A stretch of 7,417 bases of DNA from assembly GCA_003155335.1 (NCBI GenBank), contig PMCG01000246.1, positions 9,033 to 16,449 on the forward strand, in the 5' to 3' direction. Within the stretch, counting starts at the first letter, position 1; every line of letters begins with the position of its first letter. The DNA comes from Acidobacteriota bacterium (lineage in GTDB: Bacteria > Acidobacteriota > Vicinamibacteria > Fen-336). The notes below the pieces were generated by a model that ran no database searches, had not been told where the DNA came from, and was given only the letters and a program-made list of their open reading frames with translations. Positions 4,611-7,417 of the stretch are shown here, piece after piece. The translations under genes and the position numbers were made by a program.

Positions 4611-7406
4611 ATGGAATTGACGAAACGCGACGACTTGCGCCGCAGTCTGAACGCCGCCGTGGCGCACTGCGACTGGCCCCTGGTGCTTCGCATCGCGAGC
4701 CAGCTCGAGAACCTGTCACACGCTGACACGCGCCGCGCCGCTGTGGACGCTGAGGCGCCACCCTGGTTCGGCGGGCGTGTGCCGAGCGGGCGGGGTACCT
4801 TCCTGGTGACAGGCGCCGCGGGCTTCATCGGCTCACACCTCGTGCGCCGTCTGCTGGGCGAGGGTCATGTCGTCGTCGGCGTCGACGATTTCAACAACTA
4901 CTACGATCCCGTCAACAAGTACGAGAACGTCGAGGGCTTCCTCACGCACGAGCGGTTCGTGCTATACGAGGCCGATGTCCGTGACCGCGCGGCCCTAGCG
5001 GCCGTCTTCCGGCGCCACGCCATCGAGCAAGTCATCCACCTTGCCGCGCGGGCCGGCGTGCGACCATCGATCCAGAACCCACAGCTCTACGTCACGACCA
5101 ACGTCCTGGGTACCCAGAACCTGCTAGACCTGGCGCGCGACTGCAAGGTCAAGAACTTCGTCTACGCCTCGTCGTCGTCCGTCTACGGCGGCAGCGAGGA
5201 ATTCCCCTTCCAGGAGACGCAGCGCGTCGATCGCCCGATCTCGCCCTACGCGGCGACGAAGAAGGCCAACGAGCTGCAGGCCGCCTGCTACAGCCGCCTC
5301 TACGGTTTCCCCGTCACGGGCCTGCGTTTCTTCACCGTCTACGGCCCTGGCGGACGGCCGGACATGGCGATCCGGATGTTCATCGAGGCCATGGACCGCG
5401 GGCAGCCGATCACGATGTTCGGCGAGGGCGATTTCGAGCGCGATTTCACCTACGTCGACGACATCGTCGAGGGCATCCTTGGCGCGGCCCGCGCCGCCCA
5501 GGGTCGCGAGCGCTGGGACGAGGTCCTGAACCTCGGCGAGTCCGACACGACCAGCGTTCGCGAGCTGATCCTGCTCATTGCCCAGGCGCTCGGCAAGGTC
5601 AAACTCGAGCGCGATCCCAAGCAGCTCTCGCCCGAGGAGACACGGGCGCACGTCGAGCGCCTGATCGCGGACGGCCTCGTCAAGCGCCTCCCTGAGCAAC
5701 CGGGTGACGTGCCGAAGACGTACGCCGACGTGAGCCGCGCCCGCACACTGGCGGGCTACGCGCCGAAGACGCGTATCGCCGAGGGCATCCGCAAGACCGT
5801 GGCCTGGCACCGCGAACGTCAGGCGCTGACGGCCGATCCCTGCCGCGAACGGCTGCGCGCCGCGCTCCGCACGTACGCGTCCGCCCGCCAGCGTCAGGCC
5901 CTCGACGCCGACGGCCGCTGGCCCGATCCGCTCTGGCAGGCGGAGGACGCGGAGCATCTGCTGGATGCTGCCTGCGCGACCGCGGCGATCGCGGGGACGG
6001 ACCACGCCGCGGCGGCCCTGGCTCGGCGTGTCGAGGCGGGCACACTGGCGCTGCTGGCCGAGACGGCCGCGGCCCTCGGCGGCATCCCGACGGCAACCTC
6101 TGGCCTCGTCTTGCGCGGCCTCGACGGCATCGCCGTTCAACGCGAACGTCGCCGGATCGTTACACTGGCGCGTTTGGGCGGCGCCGGCGGCGGCCTGAAG
6201 CCGACCGAAGAGGCCGAGATGCTGACGCTCGCGCGCCGCATCCTGGTCAAGACGGGGACGCGCCCGACGGCGCTGGTCGTTGCCGCGGCCGGCTACGGCA
6301 CGCGGATCGCCGACGAGGTCGGCGGCTACGAGATGAAGCACCGCCTGTTCCTCGGCGACGAGATGATGCTGCTCAGCCTGCGGAACTTCCTGCCGTACTC
6401 GCGCCGCCTGGTCGCCGTCGTCAGCGAAAAGAATCAGCCCGACGTAGCGGCCCTGCTCGAGCGCAGCGAGATTAACAAGGAGAGCGGCTTTGCGGTCGAG
6501 TACGCCATCCAGCGCCAACGCCTCGGCGATGGCGACGCCCACCTCTGCGCCTCCGAGCAACTCGACGACTTTGACGGCGTCATCCTCTTTCTGTTCGCGG
6601 ACGCGCCGACCAAGTCGCCTGAGACGATCGAGAAGATGGTCCTCGTCAAGCAGGCCCTGGGCGAGTCGGCGCCCCTCGTCATCCCGTGTTACGAGGAAGA
6701 CCGACCCTACTCGCCGATCGTCCTCTCGTTGGCCGGCCCCGACCACGGGCGCGTCCTCTGGAACTGGCAGAAGGCCGACGAGGAGGACTACCCGGCGGCC
6801 GCGGACGCACGCAGCGGGCGAGCCCTGCGCAACGTGGGCATCTTCGCCGCGGAGGCCTCCGTGTTCCTCGCGCTCCGGCATTTCCGCGACGACCTCTTCC
6901 CCCAGACCGGCCGCTACAAGGCCTGGCAGGCGAAGCACAAGGCCTGGATCGCGGCCGGGCAGCCGTCGGACGGCAAGCCCAAGGAGCCCGAGTTCGGCTT
7001 CGCCGACCTGATGAAGGTGTTGCCCGGCGACGGCATCGAGGTCGCCGCTGTGTGCCTAGCGCGGCCCTCCGATCGCCTCAACGTCAACAAGCCGGCCGAC
7101 GCCGAGGCGGTCAAGCAGCTCTACCGCGACCGGCATCCTTTCTGCCGGCCGATGATCGAGTCGCGGCTCGCGCAGCGTGAGGTCGTCATCCGCTTCTACG
7201 ACCTCGACGCGGACAAGGCCGTCGTCCGTGTCAACGGCCGTCCGTCCGTGCGAAACTACACGCGCTTGGTCTTCCCCCGGGTGACCAACCTGGACGAGGC
7301 CAGCGTGCGCGAGGCCGTCGCGACGCACATCCGCACCCTGGCTCAGAGGATCGAGCGCGAGCTCGGTCTAACGGTGCTCCCCGCGGAGCAAGGTGTGATC
7401 GAGTGA
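4611..7406 (+). CDS. Fusion of UDP-glucuronate 4-epimerase-like and GlmU-like nucleotidyltransferase domains
   Basis: This 931-residue protein probably carries out two consecutive steps: sugar 1-phosphate plus NTP to NDP-sugar, then C4 epimerisation. Residues 1-60 form a helical extension. Residues 62 to about 402 are an extended short-chain dehydrogenase/reductase: NAD loop GAAGFIG (68-74), D91-D92 for the NAD ribose, ASSSSVYG (186-193) and catalytic YAATK (Y213, K217). The blocks DDFNNYYD (92-99), HLAARAGVRPSIQNP (143-157) and TGLRFFTVYGPGGRPDMA (236-253) resemble UDP-glucuronate 4-epimerases more than GalE. Residues 403-545 are an Ala-rich helical linker. Residues 553 to about 845 are a GT-A type nucleotidyltransferase: AAAGYGTR (558-565), K576, LGDGDAHLCA (638-647), FADAP (662-666) with metal Asp664, NVGIF (741-745) and LNVNKPAD (823-830), whose Asn would be the second metal ligand. 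This layout is closest to GlmU-type UTP-using enzymes. Residues 855-931 are an unrecognised C-terminal piece. The domain order is the reverse of the reaction order. Domain calls are firm; the exact sugar is not. Confidence 0.9.
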   Translation: MELTKRDDLRRSLNAAVAHCDWPLVLRIASQLENLSHADTRRAAVDAEAPPWFGGRVPSGRGTFLVTGAAGFIGSHLVRRLLGEGHVVVGVDDFNNYYDPVNKYENVEGFLTHERFVLYEADVRDRAALAAVFRRHAIEQVIHLAARAGVRPSIQNPQLYVTTNVLGTQNLLDLARDCKVKNFVYASSSSVYGGSEEFPFQETQRVDRPISPYAATKKANELQAACYSRLYGFPVTGLRFFTVYGPGGRPDMAIRMFIEAMDRGQPITMFGEGDFERDFTYVDDIVEGILGAARAAQGRERWDEVLNLGESDTTSVRELILLIAQALGKVKLERDPKQLSPEETRAHVERLIADGLVKRLPEQPGDVPKTYADVSRARTLAGYAPKTRIAEGIRKTVAWHRERQALTADPCRERLRAALRTYASARQRQALDADGRWPDPLWQAEDAEHLLDAACATAAIAGTDHAAAALARRVEAGTLALLAETAAALGGIPTATSGLVLRGLDGIAVQRERRRIVTLARLGGAGGGLKPTEEAEMLTLARRILVKTGTRPTALVVAAAGYGTRIADEVGGYEMKHRLFLGDEMMLLSLRNFLPYSRRLVAVVSEKNQPDVAALLERSEINKESGFAVEYAIQRQRLGDGDAHLCASEQLDDFDGVILFLFADAPTKSPETIEKMVLVKQALGESAPLVIPCYEEDRPYSPIVLSLAGPDHGRVLWNWQKADEEDYPAAADARSGRALRNVGIFAAEASVFLALRHFRDDLFPQTGRYKAWQAKHKAWIAAGQPSDGKPKEPEFGFADLMKVLPGDGIEVAAVCLARPSDRLNVNKPADAEAVKQLYRDRHPFCRPMIESRLAQREVVIRFYDLDADKAVVRVNGRPSVRNYTRLVFPRVTNLDEASVREAVATHIRTLAQRIERELGLTVLPAEQGVIE

Positions 7407-7414
7407 CGAGAGAG

Positions 7415-7417
7415 ATG
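7415..7417 (+). CDS. Probable start codon of the next operon gene (cut by window end)
   Basis: An ATG ends the window exactly. It follows the fusion-gene stop by eight bases and is preceded by the purine run GAGAGAG (7408-7414), which could act as a Shine-Dalgarno sequence, although its 3' edge is close to the ATG. Tight spacing is the rule in this operon, so a further gene is likely. Nothing can be said about its product. Confidence 0.4.

Noticed and set aside
5124..6938. A 604-codon open frame on the - strand opposite the fusion gene.
   Set aside because: It lies wholly antisense to sequence with clear epimerase and nucleotidyltransferase motifs. Its product is rich in Arg, Gly, Ala and Val with no recognisable motif, as expected for the complementary frame of a high-GC gene.
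6276..7145. Assigning the C-terminal half as GlmU itself.
   Set aside because: The nucleotide loop and metal residues agree, but there is no hexapeptide-repeat acetyltransferase domain, the insert between Asp664 and NVGIF is long, and the partner domain is an epimerase. The sugar substrate is therefore left open.

Overview
The window is strongly G+C-rich DNA (roughly 70% by eye) in which nearly every third codon position is G or C. It is packed with genes on the + strand only. This fits a high-GC bacterium, but nothing here fixes the phylum. There is no rRNA, tRNA, transposase, integrase or CRISPR array, and nothing marks a mobile element.

Layout. (1) Bases 2-1021 are the 3' part of an ATP-grasp ligase-like gene that begins before the window. 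(2) Bases 1034-2653 encode a 539-residue protein with a C-terminal ATP-grasp module and a large N-terminal region I do not recognise. (3) Bases 2659-4563 encode a 634-residue GHMP-superfamily sugar kinase related to galactokinase, with a changed sugar-binding loop and extra inserts. (4) Bases 4611-7406 encode a 931-residue fusion of a UDP-glucuronate 4-epimerase-like enzyme with a GlmU-like sugar-1-phosphate nucleotidyltransferase, joined by a helical linker. (5) An ATG at 7415-7417, eight bases after the last stop and behind a purine run, probably starts the next gene. The gaps are 12, 5, 47 and 8 bases, so this looks like one operon whose promoter and terminator lie outside the window.

How the genes may work together. 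The kinase would make a sugar 1-phosphate. The nucleotidyltransferase half of the fusion would turn that into an NDP-sugar, and the epimerase half would change its C4 configuration. This is a complete salvage-and-activation route in two polypeptides. The epimerase resembles enzymes that interconvert UDP-glucuronate and UDP-galacturonate, and the kinase has lost a Glu in its sugar-binding loop, so a hexuronic acid is a reasonable guess for the substrate; this is inference. The two ATP-grasp proteins usually imply carboxylate activation and amide or ester formation, so the operon could build an amino-acid- or peptide-modified sugar or uronic acid. No glycosyltransferase, transporter or precursor peptide is visible, so the final product is unknown. 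The combination of two unusual ATP-grasp proteins, a divergent GHMP kinase and an epimerase-nucleotidyltransferase fusion is the part most likely to be undescribed.
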